Source of the DNA: an uncultured Verrucomicrobiales bacterium
GTDB lineage: Bacteria > Verrucomicrobiota > Verrucomicrobiia > Verrucomicrobiales > Akkermansiaceae
Assembly: GCA_937905985.1 (NCBI GenBank)
Contig: CALCWC010000128.1
Coordinates: 1-60,552, forward strand
DNA: 60,552 nt
Reading direction: 5' to 3'
Below, in pieces: positions 20,448 to 29,766 of this stretch (position 1 is the first letter of the stretch; each line of letters starts with the position of its first letter). Made by a program: the position numbers and the translations under genes. The notes under the pieces are model-generated. The model was not told where the DNA came from and did no database searches. It was given only the letters and a program-made list of their open reading frames with translations.

Positions 20448-21335
20448 ATGAGCGACGAATTCCTCCAAACGCTTCCGGAAGCAGAGCAGAAGGCACTCGC
20501 CCTCTGCGGCATCACCGATGCCCGGCAGCTTGCAAAAATCACCCCGCAAGTCCTCGCTCAGGATTTGGAGCAGGCACGCTCCATTTTCCCGGACGACATA
20601 CCCGACGGTGTGCTCGACGAGCCTCGCATTGCGGAGATTTGCTCTGCCGCGGCCCAAACAACAGACTTGTTCCCGGAGACGGTTGAGGAGGAAAGCGAGA
20701 TGCTGGCAGCAAACCGCATCCTGCCCAAAGTCACTGTCTATGGAGCCACCCCCCAGAAGCAGAATGAAGAATTCTTCGTGAACCACGAGCCCACGGAATC
20801 CGCTTTCCTCCAAGATCTCCAACAGAGCAAGGAGCCTATCACCGACCTGGATCCCGCCAAGGCGGAGCGCGGCAAGAGCATGCGCTTCAGCACCATCCGC
20901 TGCGGCCACCCCGTCGTTGTGTACGTGGGAGCCTTCGCCACCATCATGCTGATACCGGCGGGGCTCATTGTCCTTGCCCTGCTCTGGCAGGTTGCCACGC
21001 ATGGCAACACGCTTCCCCCGGAGCGCCTGGGAATCGGTATGGCCATTGTCATGGCAATACTGGCGTTCTACTTCCTGATGAACTACCACGCGCGCTGCAC
21101 GGTGTGCCACATCAACATCTTCTCCCTGCGCAAGTATCCGCGCAACAAGTACGCCTTCCGCATTCCCCTGCTGGGCTACAGCATCTCCACCGCCCTGCGC
21201 ATCTTCTTCACCCTGAAGTTCTCCTGCCCCGCCTGCGGAACCAAGCTCAAGCTCTCCGGCCGCAACAGCCACCACCACAAGAGGCAGCCCCATAACCTCT
21301 ACGTCTCGCGCCACGATCACCGTTCCAAACGCTAA
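20448..21335 (+). CDS. Membrane protein with helix-hairpin N-terminus and zinc-ribbon Cys pairs
   Basis: 295 residues. The first 45 look like a helix-hairpin-helix domain (ALCGITDARQLAKITPQVLA), similar in style to DUF4332. Two membrane segments follow at about 160-185 and 200-218. The C-terminal region carries two Cys pairs, CTVC and CPAC, that could bind zinc, and ends in a basic His-rich tail. Function unknown. It lies 30 bases after valS and may be co-transcribed. Confidence 0.65.
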   Translation: MSDEFLQTLPEAEQKALALCGITDARQLAKITPQVLAQDLEQARSIFPDDIPDGVLDEPRIAEICSAAAQTTDLFPETVEEESEMLAANRILPKVTVYGATPQKQNEEFFVNHEPTESAFLQDLQQSKEPITDLDPAKAERGKSMRFSTIRCGHPVVVYVGAFATIMLIPAGLIVLALLWQVATHGNTLPPERLGIGMAIVMAILAFYFLMNYHARCTVCHINIFSLRKYPRNKYAFRIPLLGYSISTALRIFFTLKFSCPACGTKLKLSGRNSHHHKRQPHNLYVSRHDHRSKR

Positions 21336-21352
21336 TACCCCCTTCCGCTGCC

Positions 21353-21763
21353 ATGCGCGCCCTGCTGACAACACTTTTCCTGCTGCCTCTCCTGGTGGTT
21401 CCCGTATCCGCCCAGGACGCGGCGGCACCACCAGCAGGCTTGGAGAGCCACCGGGATTTGGCGCACGCCATCACCGGCTTCCTCTCCCGCACGGAAGTAT
21501 GCCTGCGGGGATGCACGGATGCGGCATCCGTGCAGGCAGCCCTGCCCCGCCTGCGAGAGCTGGCGCAGGAGGCGCGCCGCCTGGCGGATGCACAATCCGC
21601 CCTGCCTGAGCCCACCATGCAGGACTACATGGCTTCCCAGGAACTTGCGCTGCAATTCCTGCCTATCTGGAAGGCCATCCGCGCCCACGTGGAGCGCTTG
21701 GAGCAGGAAGGCCTCATGACGGATGAATTGCGCTCCCTTTTGCAGGCCGGACTGGGGGAATAA
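21353..21763 (+). CDS. Small exported protein of unknown function
   Basis: 136 residues with a signal peptide (MRALLTTLFLLPLLVVPVSA) and a helical, Glu/Leu/Arg-rich body containing two Cys (EVCLRGC). No family recognised. It follows the preceding membrane-protein gene by 17 bases. Confidence 0.65.
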   Translation: MRALLTTLFLLPLLVVPVSAQDAAAPPAGLESHRDLAHAITGFLSRTEVCLRGCTDAASVQAALPRLRELAQEARRLADAQSALPEPTMQDYMASQELALQFLPIWKAIRAHVERLEQEGLMTDELRSLLQAGLGE

Positions 21764-21917
21764 TCACCCTGCCCCCCTCCTGAGCCCAACTTTTTTGGAC
21801 AATGTTCATTTCTGGCCAACCACAAGATATAGTGGTATCGTCTCATCTTCCCCACCACATGATTTGACCACTTGGATTCAAGGGCGTTTTCCCGTTGCCA
21901 CGCTTGAATTTTTATGC

Positions 21918-21945
21918 TTGCAAAAGGTCAGCAAAACCTTACTAT
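21918..21945 (+). promoter_or_regulatory. marR operon promoter
   Basis: TTGCAA, 16-base spacer, TACTAT. It gives a leader of about 17 bases with an AAAGG Shine-Dalgarno motif 7 bases before the ATG. The 150 bases upstream are AT-rich and hold only short imperfect dyads (ACCAC/GTGGT near 21820). Confidence 0.55.
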
Positions 21946-21968
21946 CACAGCAACGGAAAGGTCAACCG

Positions 21969-22430
21969 ATGAAAAACGATACTTCCTCCCCAAGCAAGCT
22001 TACAACCGACGAGGTGCAGAACCTTGCGGATTTTGTCCTCTTCTCCCAGCGCAGCTGCATCTTGAGTCTCTCCCCGGTACTGACACGCGGCAAGGTGTCC
22101 TACCCGCAGTTCTTCCTGCTGGCGTACCTTGCGGAAGAGGATTGCCTGTCCATGAGCAGCATCGCGCGCATGATGGGGCACTCCACGGCGGCAGCCACCG
22201 GCATGGTGGACAAGCTGCAGACGCTGGGGCACCTGAAGCGCTACACGGCAGCTGCGGACCGGCGCAAAATCATGGTGCGCATCACGGATTGCGGGCGCGA
22301 GCTGGTGGCGCAGATGCGCAACAACATCGCGCAGGAGCTCTCCCAATTGATGGCGCATGAAGACCGCGCGGAGAAGATGGATGCCGCGCACCGCGTGATT
22401 TCCCGCCACGCCTCCAAGGCACAGGACTAA
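21969..22430 (+). CDS. MarR-family transcriptional regulator
   Basis: 153 residues with the winged helix-turn-helix typical of MarR: LSMSSIARMMGHSTAAATGMV as recognition part, then KRYTAAADRRKIMVRIT as the wing with the DxR motif. MarR proteins are dimeric repressors, often sensing small phenolic or redox ligands. It heads a close run with pgeF, a folate enzyme and two AIM24-like genes, so it probably regulates these and itself. Confidence 0.88.
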   Translation: MKNDTSSPSKLTTDEVQNLADFVLFSQRSCILSLSPVLTRGKVSYPQFFLLAYLAEEDCLSMSSIARMMGHSTAAATGMVDKLQTLGHLKRYTAAADRRKIMVRITDCGRELVAQMRNNIAQELSQLMAHEDRAEKMDAAHRVISRHASKAQD

Positions 22431-22451
22431 CCCCCAGCAATCAGCACCGCC

Positions 22452-23138
22452 ATGAGCCAGTACAGCCCGGAATACCTCAGCAAGCTGAACGCCGTCCCCG
22501 GCAACTTCGCACGCTTCATCACGCGCGTGCCGGGTGTGGCCACCACCACAGACCGCGCGGCCGTCATCGCCGCGCTCACCCCCACACATGAGAGCGTCAT
22601 CACAGAAGTGGGCATAGACCCCAAGATGTTGCGCCGCGCGCAGCAGGTGCACGGGAACAAGGTGGCGCTGGTGGGAGACATCGGCTGCTCCTATCCGGTG
22701 GAGGGAGTGGACGGTTTGTTCTGCGGGCGCAAGGCGGACTGCTGCCTGGGCATCTACGTGGCAGACTGCGCGGCCGTGTGGCTGTACGACACGGTGACGG
22801 GGGCCCGCGGGCTGGTGCATTCCGGCAAGCTGGGCACGCAGCAGAACATCGTGGGCGAGGCCTTGGCCGCCATGAAGAAGATACTGGGCGTGCAGCCCAT
22901 CAACTGCCTGGCTGTCATCTCCCCCTGCATCCGCCCGCCGCACTATGAGGTGGACATTGTCACCCGCATCAAGGAGGAGCTCACGGAAGCGGGGCTCCTG
23001 CCGGAAAACATCACGGACAGCGGGCTGGACACTGCGGATGATTTGAATACCTTCTACTCCTACCGCATGGAAAAGGGAAACACCGGGCGCATGCTCGCGC
23101 TCTTCGGCCGCATCCCGGAACCCGGCGACAACGATTGA
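22452..23138 (+). CDS. pgeF: Multicopper polyphenol oxidase-like purine nucleoside enzyme (PgeF/YfiH)
   Basis: 228 residues of the YfiH/LACC1 family, known for purine nucleoside phosphorylase/deaminase activity and peptidoglycan-editing links. The zinc ligands are visible: His in QVHGNK, Cys in VADCAAVWLYD and His in LVHSGKLGT (HAGWRGT in most members). ISPCIRPPHYEV is the usual GPCIG..YEV region. It overlaps the next gene by one base. Confidence 0.85.
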   Translation: MSQYSPEYLSKLNAVPGNFARFITRVPGVATTTDRAAVIAALTPTHESVITEVGIDPKMLRRAQQVHGNKVALVGDIGCSYPVEGVDGLFCGRKADCCLGIYVADCAAVWLYDTVTGARGLVHSGKLGTQQNIVGEALAAMKKILGVQPINCLAVISPCIRPPHYEVDIVTRIKEELTEAGLLPENITDSGLDTADDLNTFYSYRMEKGNTGRMLALFGRIPEPGDND

Positions 23139-23683
23139 TGCACCCCACCAAGCAAGAGATGCGCCGCACCATGCTTTCCACGCTGAAAGCCGCGGCGGCG
23201 CAAGACCCCACAGGGCGGCGTTCGGCCGCCCTGCGCCGTTTGCTTGCCCCCCTGCTCTGCTCCGTGGAGCCTCTTGCCGTGGCGGTGTACGCCGCGCTGC
23301 CACACGAGGTGGATTTGCTGCCGCTGCTGGAAGAATACCCGCGGCACCGCTTCTGCTTCCCGCGCTGCGGCACGCAGCACCGCATGACCTTCCACCATGT
23401 GACCTCACCCGCCACGCAGCTGGTGCCCGCCGCGCTCGGCATTCCCGCGCCCGCGGAAGATTTGCCGGTGGTGGCACCGCAGGATTTCGACCTGGTGCTG
23501 GTGCCTGGGCTGGCCTTCACGGAGGCTGGCGCACGCCTGGGCTACGGCGGCGGGTACTACGACCGCTTCCTGCCGCTCTGCACGAACGCGCGCATAACCG
23601 CCGCCGCCTTTGCGGAGCAGATGCTGCCGCATGTGCCCACCGATGAACACGACGTCACCATCCCCCACATCATCCACCTGTAA
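23138..23683 (+). CDS. 5-formyltetrahydrofolate cyclo-ligase
   Basis: Converts 5-formyl-THF to 5,10-methenyl-THF with ATP. The family signature VPGLAFTEAGARLGYGGGYYDRFL spans roughly residues 127-150, and the N-terminal KQEMRR basic region is typical. 181 residues. The ATG overlaps the pgeF stop (TGATG), and a TTG one codon upstream is an alternative. Confidence 0.9.
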   Translation: MHPTKQEMRRTMLSTLKAAAAQDPTGRRSAALRRLLAPLLCSVEPLAVAVYAALPHEVDLLPLLEEYPRHRFCFPRCGTQHRMTFHHVTSPATQLVPAALGIPAPAEDLPVVAPQDFDLVLVPGLAFTEAGARLGYGGGYYDRFLPLCTNARITAAAFAEQMLPHVPTDEHDVTIPHIIHL

Positions 23684-23695
23684 CCCCTCTTCATC

Positions 23696-24592
23696 ATGAA
23701 AACCCTGCTCATCTGGTCCGCCATCCTCTTTGTCGCCCTGTGGGGAGCCCTGTGCACGCAGATGCCGCCGGAAGAGGCTCTGCGCTATGCCTGGCTGGTG
23801 ATTCCGGTGGTGCTGTGCATCCAACCGCTCATCTACTACATCTGGGCGCCGCTGGTGGAGGCGTGCGCGCCCGTGTGCTTCTGCGGCAGCGAGCCGGCGG
23901 CAGACCCCGCACCTGCGGCGGGAGAGAAGGGAGTGAAGCTCACCGCCGTGCCCGTGCCGCCGGGGGAGTGCCTGCTGGTGCGCGATGAGGAATACACCGC
24001 CGGATACACGGAGTTTGAGGACAGCCGCCTGCGCAAGGGCACGCAGATGATGCTCTCCTGGCGCCTCTGGTACATGAGCTGGCGCTGCGGCCTGCATGTG
24101 CTCACACGCTTCTCCAACCCCGATGACAGCTCGCGCACGCACGAGGTCAACATCACCTCCAACGACCCCGACGAATACTTCTCCGTCATCACCGTGGAGC
24201 CCGGACAGCGCTACTACATCACGCCGGCGGACATCGTGGCCGTCTCCGGCGGGGTGGATATCCGCGCGCACTGGCGGCTGTGGCTGCCCGCCTGGTGCAT
24301 GGGGCAGGTGCGCGCCTATGTGGCGAGCGGCCGCGGCACCGTGGTGGTGCGCGCCGTGGGCGGCATCACCGCAGACACGCTGGAGCCGGGGCAGGTGACG
24401 GTCCGCAAGCTGCACAGCCTCATCTGCGCCTCGCAGGGCGTGCAGCTGCACGTGCGCCGCACGGAAACGCTCATTCCCTACCTGTTGGGCAAGGCCACCC
24501 TGTTCGACCTGCGTCTGCAGGGCCACGGCACCTATTGCATCCGCAACACCTACTCCCACTCCACCGTGGTGGGACGCCTGCTCGGCTTCTAA
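23696..24592 (+). CDS. Membrane-anchored AIM24-like protein, paralogue 1
   Basis: 298 residues with two N-terminal membrane segments (about 5-22 and 30-50). A beta-rich domain follows that I compare with the AIM24 family: YITPADIVAVSGGVDI, SGRGTVVVRAVGGITA and SLICASQGVQLHVRRTE. It is closely similar along this domain to the next gene, including RTH...ITS.DPDEYFS and WLPAWCMGQ. Function unknown. AIM24-family proteins are membrane-associated scaffolds in other organisms. The family call is an inference from pattern only. Confidence 0.6.
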   Translation: MKTLLIWSAILFVALWGALCTQMPPEEALRYAWLVIPVVLCIQPLIYYIWAPLVEACAPVCFCGSEPAADPAPAAGEKGVKLTAVPVPPGECLLVRDEEYTAGYTEFEDSRLRKGTQMMLSWRLWYMSWRCGLHVLTRFSNPDDSSRTHEVNITSNDPDEYFSVITVEPGQRYYITPADIVAVSGGVDIRAHWRLWLPAWCMGQVRAYVASGRGTVVVRAVGGITADTLEPGQVTVRKLHSLICASQGVQLHVRRTETLIPYLLGKATLFDLRLQGHGTYCIRNTYSHSTVVGRLLGF

Positions 24593-24607
24593 CCCACGCG
24601 CACAGTC

Positions 24608-25945
24608 ATGAAGCAACTGCTCAGCCGCTACCTGATGCTCTTCCTCGTCTTCTGGGCGGGGCTGGCGCTGCATGATTCATGGCAGGACATCCGCAGCTGG
24701 TGGCGCAACGACGGCGACATCACGCGCCTGAACCTGGAGATGAAGGAGCTGCAGCTGGAAAAGAAGCGCCTGGAGCTCACCGTGTACGAGGGAAAGGACG
24801 CCACAGACCTCATCCACCGCACCATCGCGGAGATTAAGCTCCTCAAGGAAAACAGCAAGCTCTTCTGGAAAGACGACCGGGCAAAGGCCGCCCTGGAGAG
24901 GCAGATTGAGGAAATCGAGGCGGAACAGCCCGTGCGCAGGCAGAAGATAGCCGTGCTCACGCGCGAGTGCGCCGAACTCCAGAAGGAGTGCGACCAGGCG
25001 CGCCGCGTGCGGGAATCCGGCTGGGCAAAGCTCGGCATCGGCACGGCGGGAGCCGCCCTGCTGCTGGCGCTTCAGGTGAATGCGTGGGAGGCTTTCACCT
25101 ACACCTGCGGCGTATTCCTGGCCATGCTGGTGCTGCGCCTGCTGAGCTACTACGTACTGGCGCCCCTGGTGGAGAGTTGCGAGTCCATCCGCCCCTGCGG
25201 GCGCGCGGAGGGCGTGCATGCCGCCACCGCCACGCACGGTGAGCAGGGCGTGAAGCTGGCATGTGTTCCCCTGCCCCCGGGCGAGGCCCTGCTGGTGCGC
25301 GACGAATCCTACACGGGCGGGTACATGGAGTATGACGACGGCTTGCTGCAGAAGCGCACACAGCTGCTCTTCTCCCACACCTACTGGCTGATGAGCTGGC
25401 TGTGCGGGCTCTGCCTGCTCACCCGCTTCACCAACCCCGCCAACGGCACGCGCACGCACGACATCTCCATCACCTCCGACGACCCCGACGAGTATTTCTC
25501 CATCTTCACGCTGGCCGAGGGGCAGCGCTGCTACATCACGCCATCAGACCTGGTGGCATTCACCGGAGGCATCCGCGTGTACGCCCGCTGGCGCGCCTGG
25601 CTGCCCGCCTGGTGCATGGGGCAGATCCGCTACTATGTGCTCACCGGCAGCGGCACCGTGGTGGTGCGCGCGGAGGGCGGCATCACCGCCAGCCCCCTGG
25701 CCGACGGCGAATCCGCCGTGCGCAAGAAGCACAGCCTCATCAGCGCCTCGCAGGGCATTCGCCTCCACGTGCGCCGAACGGAAACGCTCATTCCCTTCCT
25801 GATGGGCAATGCCTCCCTCTTTGACCTGCGCCTGCAGGGCTGCGGCTCTTTCCGCATGCGCAACGCCATCACCCGCCCGCGCTCCCTCACAGACCGAGTC
25901 TCCCACGTCTTCTTGGAAAGCCTCGGCAAATTCTTGGGCTTCTAA
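24608..25945 (+). CDS. Membrane-anchored AIM24-like protein, paralogue 2 with coiled coil
   Basis: 445 residues. An N-terminal membrane segment (about 5-24) is followed by a long charged coiled coil (about 38-140, EMKELQLEKKRLELTVYEGK). Two more membrane segments follow at about 145-190, then the same C-terminal domain as the preceding gene (LVAFTGGIRVYARWRAWLPA, GSGTVVVRAEGGITASPL). It appears to be a tandem duplicate that gained, or kept, the coiled-coil part. Both genes belong to the MarR-led run. Confidence 0.6.
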   Translation: MKQLLSRYLMLFLVFWAGLALHDSWQDIRSWWRNDGDITRLNLEMKELQLEKKRLELTVYEGKDATDLIHRTIAEIKLLKENSKLFWKDDRAKAALERQIEEIEAEQPVRRQKIAVLTRECAELQKECDQARRVRESGWAKLGIGTAGAALLLALQVNAWEAFTYTCGVFLAMLVLRLLSYYVLAPLVESCESIRPCGRAEGVHAATATHGEQGVKLACVPLPPGEALLVRDESYTGGYMEYDDGLLQKRTQLLFSHTYWLMSWLCGLCLLTRFTNPANGTRTHDISITSDDPDEYFSIFTLAEGQRCYITPSDLVAFTGGIRVYARWRAWLPAWCMGQIRYYVLTGSGTVVVRAEGGITASPLADGESAVRKKHSLISASQGIRLHVRRTETLIPFLMGNASLFDLRLQGCGSFRMRNAITRPRSLTDRVSHVFLESLGKFLGF

Positions 25946-25950
25946 ACGCC

Positions 25951-26043
25951 ATGAAACGCATACTTGCCATGGCCGTATTACTGGCCATGCCCACCTGAGC
26001 GGGGCAGAAGCTGCCCACCACCCAAACGAAGGAGCCCCCCTAG
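25951..26043 (+). pseudogene. Tiny secreted-protein frame broken by TGA
   Basis: An ATG five bases after the previous stop begins a signal-peptide-like sequence, MKRILAMAVLLAMPT, then TGA at codon 16. The same frame continues AGQKLPTTQTKEPP to a TAG at 26041. A single TGG-to-TGA change would explain it. It may be a decayed small exported protein or a chance frame. Confidence 0.35.
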
Positions 26044-26060
26044 AGGGCCGACACCGCCTC

Positions 26061-26087
26061 GCCCACGGCTTCCGCGCGTGGGCTTTG
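26061..26087 (+). terminator. Possible terminator of the MarR-led operon
   Basis: A 7-pair stem (GCCCACG/CGTGGGC) with a 9-base loop and a short TTT. Weak. Confidence 0.35.
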
Positions 26088-26111
26088 GCTGCGCATTCTA
26101 ACCGCGCAAGC

Positions 26112-26140
26112 TGGACATTGGGGCGGTGATTTGGTAAAGT
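26112..26140 (+). promoter_or_regulatory. NERD-helicase promoter, leaderless type
   Basis: TGGACA, 17-base spacer, TAAAGT, then 7 bases to the ATG. Confidence 0.6.
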
Positions 26141-26147
26141 GGGGCGC

Positions 26148-27932
26148 ATGGCGCAGATGTTTCCTCCATTCAAGTCGCTGGGCGACCAGCGCGGCGAGCG
26201 CATCGTCTTCGACGTCCTGCAGAAGCTGCCGGACGATTGGATGGTGTTCTATGACTACTGGGCGCTGTACCAGGTGAAGGACGACTATGTGAATTTCGAG
26301 GCGGACTTCATTGTTCTGGTGCCCGGGCGCGGAATTGTGACGGTGGAGGTGAAGGACTGGCGCAACGCGCGCATCCGCAACGGGATTTGGGAGCACCAGC
26401 CCGGCGGTGACGGCGCCGCTTGGGTGTCGCTGGGCAAGAAGCAGAGCCCGCTCAACCAGGCCTTCCTGTGCAGCAAGCGCCTGATGAAGGGACTGGTGGA
26501 GGCCCAGGTGGTGTCCGCGGATTCCAAGTACCAGCCGGAGTTCCGCTGCATGGCCGTGCTCACCAACTGCGTGCCCGTCAATTTTACCGAGGATGCCATT
26601 GCGCAGGACCAGGCCATCAGCAGCAAGAGCAACGTGCCGCTGGACACCCTCTACGTGTGCGGCACGGCGGCGCTGCACGACAACCTGGAGGCGCGCATCG
26701 ACACCCTGTTCGTACACAAGGGGCGCTACGGCAAGAACATGACGCCGGAGCTGATGCAAGCGTTGAAAAACTACCTGGCGCCGTCCATCATGTTCCGGCG
26801 TGATTTCGAGAGCTACCTGCAAATCATGGAGGACGCGGGGGTGGACATAGCGAACCTGCTGCCACTGCTGGAGGAAAGCACGGGCGGCGTGCGCGTGGAG
26901 GGCTGCGCGGGATCCGGCAAGACCGTGATGGCGTGCCGCGAGCTGGCGCGCCTGGCTGCGCTGCACGGGGAGGACAAGCGCTTCCTGATGCTCTGCTACA
27001 ACCTGAACCTGTGCGACTCCCTGCGGCGTGACCCCGCCCTGCACGCGTTCGAGGGCCGCAACCTCACCATCTCCAATTTCCACGAGTTCTGCATTGAGCA
27101 CGCCCTCATCCCCGGAGGGCGGCAGGACCTCATCTCCACCGCCGACAAGGCACGCTTCTTCGGCGAGGCCGCCTACCCCGCCATCAGGGAATACCTTTCC
27201 ACGCAGACGCCGTACGACTATATCTTTGTGGACGAGGCGCAGGACTTCAAGGAGGCGTGGTGGGACATCGTGCACGCGTGCCTTGCACCGCAGGGCAAGC
27301 TCTACATCTTTGCGGATGCCAACCAGAGCATCTACGACCACCGCTGCGCACTGCCGGAGCTGCCCACGCGCGTGCGCCTGCGCCGCAACCTCAGAAACGC
27401 GCAGGAGATTGCCGCGTTCAGCGCCGCCATGCTGCCGGAGGGTGAAACCATGGAACCGCTCAAGCTCGGCGGCGCACAGGTGCAGATCGCCCCGGGGAAC
27501 GACGACCCCGCCGCGCGAGCGAACACCGTTCGCGCCATCATCCAAGCCATTTTGGCGCGCGACGACATCCACGCCGCGCCGAGCGACATTGCTGTACTCA
27601 CCCCATGGCGCGTGGGCAACAAGCGCCGCTGCCTGGGCTTTCTGACGGACGTGCTGGACACCTGCCCGGAGGAGGGCGAAAGCAACGATGAGATGTGGGC
27701 GCGCCTGGCTCGCTGCACCGCGCCCGGCTCCACCCGCATCTACGGCGATACCATCAAGCGCTTCAAGGGGCTGGAGGCGCCCTTCGTCATCCTGGCGGAC
27801 ATACCGGGGCTGCAGGAGAGCCGCGGGTTCGACATGGACGATTTGTACGTGGGCGCCACGCGCGCCAAGTTCGGCCTGTTCATCGTGCCCACGGTGAGCG
27901 GGGAATCCCTTGCCAGACAATTCCTGCAATGA
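26148..27932 (+). CDS. NERD-domain nuclease fused to a UvrD-like helicase
   Basis: 594 residues. The N-terminal NERD (nuclease-related) domain contains FEADFIVLVPGRGIVTVEVKDW, with the Asp and Glu-x-Lys of a PD-(D/E)xK-like site at about residues 45-66. The superfamily 1 helicase part has Walker A GCAGSGKTV near 250 and Walker B FVDEAQDF near 365. QSIYDHR, and the C-terminal motif VGATRAKFGLFIV follow. It is a DNA repair or defence-type protein; the role is not settled for the family. The stop overlaps the hexosaminidase start (ATGA), an unusual partner. Confidence 0.88.
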   Translation: MAQMFPPFKSLGDQRGERIVFDVLQKLPDDWMVFYDYWALYQVKDDYVNFEADFIVLVPGRGIVTVEVKDWRNARIRNGIWEHQPGGDGAAWVSLGKKQSPLNQAFLCSKRLMKGLVEAQVVSADSKYQPEFRCMAVLTNCVPVNFTEDAIAQDQAISSKSNVPLDTLYVCGTAALHDNLEARIDTLFVHKGRYGKNMTPELMQALKNYLAPSIMFRRDFESYLQIMEDAGVDIANLLPLLEESTGGVRVEGCAGSGKTVMACRELARLAALHGEDKRFLMLCYNLNLCDSLRRDPALHAFEGRNLTISNFHEFCIEHALIPGGRQDLISTADKARFFGEAAYPAIREYLSTQTPYDYIFVDEAQDFKEAWWDIVHACLAPQGKLYIFADANQSIYDHRCALPELPTRVRLRRNLRNAQEIAAFSAAMLPEGETMEPLKLGGAQVQIAPGNDDPAARANTVRAIIQAILARDDIHAAPSDIAVLTPWRVGNKRRCLGFLTDVLDTCPEEGESNDEMWARLARCTAPGSTRIYGDTIKRFKGLEAPFVILADIPGLQESRGFDMDDLYVGATRAKFGLFIVPTVSGESLARQFLQ

Positions 27933-29761
27933 AAACACACCGAACCATCATGCTGGCCGCCGCGCTGGCGGCATGCCCCCTCCACGCCACCCTGCAGGAG
28001 GAGGCCGACAACCTGAACATTCCCGCCAAGCTGGACATGCTCGCCAAGCAGCTGGAGATTCCCCAAATCGACGGCACGGACGTGCGCATCATCCACTCCG
28101 ACTACGAGGAAATCATCGGCCTGGACGGCAAGGTGCACGGCCTGCATGCCAAAGTGCGCCTCAATTTCGAGCTCACGCGCGGCAGCGAGAAAGCCGTGAG
28201 CCGCGAGTACCTGGTGCAGGTGGACCCCGTGCAGCCCAAGGGAGGCAGGGCCAACGCGCCGCAAACCATCCCCCAGGTGCTGGACTGGGGATGCTTCCAC
28301 GAGCGCCCCAAAACGCTGGACCTGGCCAAGGCGGCGCATCGCGGCATCTCCATTCCGCCGTGCATGAAAGCTGTGCAGGATGACCTGCTCAAGGAGTTCA
28401 AAATGCCCGCTGCGGAAGCCAAGAACGCCGCGGTCAAGCTGAAGATCAACACGACGCCGGACCCCTGGCTGGGAAGCGAGGGGTACCATCTGGCCATCTA
28501 TGATGAGGGAGAGAACCCCAGCGGGGTCATCATCACCGCCAATTCCCCTGCCGGGCTGTACTGGGGTACGCGCACGCTGCTGCAGATGCTGCGCCAGGGG
28601 CACAAACTCACCGCCGGCTCCATCACGGACGTGCCGCGCTACCCCGTGCGCGGGTTCGTGTTCGATGTAGGCCGCCTGCCCGTGCCCTACGAGTTCCTCA
28701 AGCAGGTGGTCAACACCATGGCCTGGTACAAGCTCAACGACCTTCACCTGCACCTCAACGACAACTTCATCTTCCTAGAGGACTACGCCAAGGCCGGGCG
28801 CGATCCCTTCAAGGAGGCCTACGCCGCCTTCCGCCTGGAATCCGATATCACAGGGCCGGACAGCACGCCGCTCACCGCCAAGGACACATCCTACACCAAG
28901 AAACAGATGAGCGAGCTCATCAAGTACGCCAAGGCCCGCGGCGTCAACATTGTACCGGAATTCGATGCCCCGGCGCATGCGCTGGCCTTCACCCGCGTGC
29001 GGCCAAACCTGATGCTCAAGACCCAGGATCCGCGCAGCTGCGAGGAGCTGGATGCAGCCAAGCCGGAGACGCTGGAATTCATCCAGGGGCTGTGGGACGA
29101 GTACCTGCTGCCCGGCAAGTCCGGCCGCGCGGTGTTCGAAGGCTGCACCGTACACATAGGCGCGGATGAGTTCAAGGGGAACAACGAGGATTACCGCAAG
29201 TTCACGGACGGCGTGCTGCGCCACATACTGGAGCGCGGGTACACGCCGCGCCTGTGGGGCAGCCTCACCATGAAGAAGGGCAGCACTCCCGTCACCTCCG
29301 AGGGCGTGCAGATGAACATCTGGAGCAAGGATTGGAACCTTCCCTGGCAGGCCATCAACGAGGGGTATGACATCATCAACACCATGGACAGCCAGCTCTA
29401 CATCGTCCCCTTCGCCAACTACTACCGCATGGACCAGAACCTGAAGGGGCTGTACGAGAACTTTGTGCCCAACCAGATCGGCGCGCAGGGGCGTCCGCTG
29501 GCCGAGCGTCTTCCCGCCGGCCACCCGCAGCTGCTGGGGGCGGCCTTCGCCGTGTGGAACGATATGATTGACCTGCGCTCCAACGGCTACACCTGCGAGG
29601 ACCTGCGCGACATGATTGCCGAAACCGCCGCCGCGTTCGCCCAAAAGGCCTGGGGGCCGGAGGAGCTGCCCCGCAGCTTCGAGGACCACCAGAAACTCCG
29701 CCAAACCATCGGCGACGCCACCCACGGTGTCTCCGTCAAACCCGAACAAAAAAAGAACTGA
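27929..29761 (+). CDS. Beta-N-acetylhexosaminidase (GH20), exported
   Basis: 610 residues. The signal peptide contains a possible lipobox (LAAC at residues 13-16), so it may be a lipoprotein. The GH20 catalytic pair is Asp-Glu in VHIGADEFKG, and GFVFDVGRLPVP, LNDLHLHLNDN and NIVPEFDAPAHALAF are the usual barrel motifs. It releases terminal GlcNAc or GalNAc from mucin or other glycans, feeding nagB. It overlaps the NERD-helicase by 4 bases and is followed by a Sel1 protein. Confidence 0.92.
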   Translation: MKTHRTIMLAAALAACPLHATLQEEADNLNIPAKLDMLAKQLEIPQIDGTDVRIIHSDYEEIIGLDGKVHGLHAKVRLNFELTRGSEKAVSREYLVQVDPVQPKGGRANAPQTIPQVLDWGCFHERPKTLDLAKAAHRGISIPPCMKAVQDDLLKEFKMPAAEAKNAAVKLKINTTPDPWLGSEGYHLAIYDEGENPSGVIITANSPAGLYWGTRTLLQMLRQGHKLTAGSITDVPRYPVRGFVFDVGRLPVPYEFLKQVVNTMAWYKLNDLHLHLNDNFIFLEDYAKAGRDPFKEAYAAFRLESDITGPDSTPLTAKDTSYTKKQMSELIKYAKARGVNIVPEFDAPAHALAFTRVRPNLMLKTQDPRSCEELDAAKPETLEFIQGLWDEYLLPGKSGRAVFEGCTVHIGADEFKGNNEDYRKFTDGVLRHILERGYTPRLWGSLTMKKGSTPVTSEGVQMNIWSKDWNLPWQAINEGYDIINTMDSQLYIVPFANYYRMDQNLKGLYENFVPNQIGAQGRPLAERLPAGHPQLLGAAFAVWNDMIDLRSNGYTCEDLRDMIAETAAAFAQKAWGPEELPRSFEDHQKLRQTIGDATHGVSVKPEQKKN

Positions 29762-29766
29762 CCACC

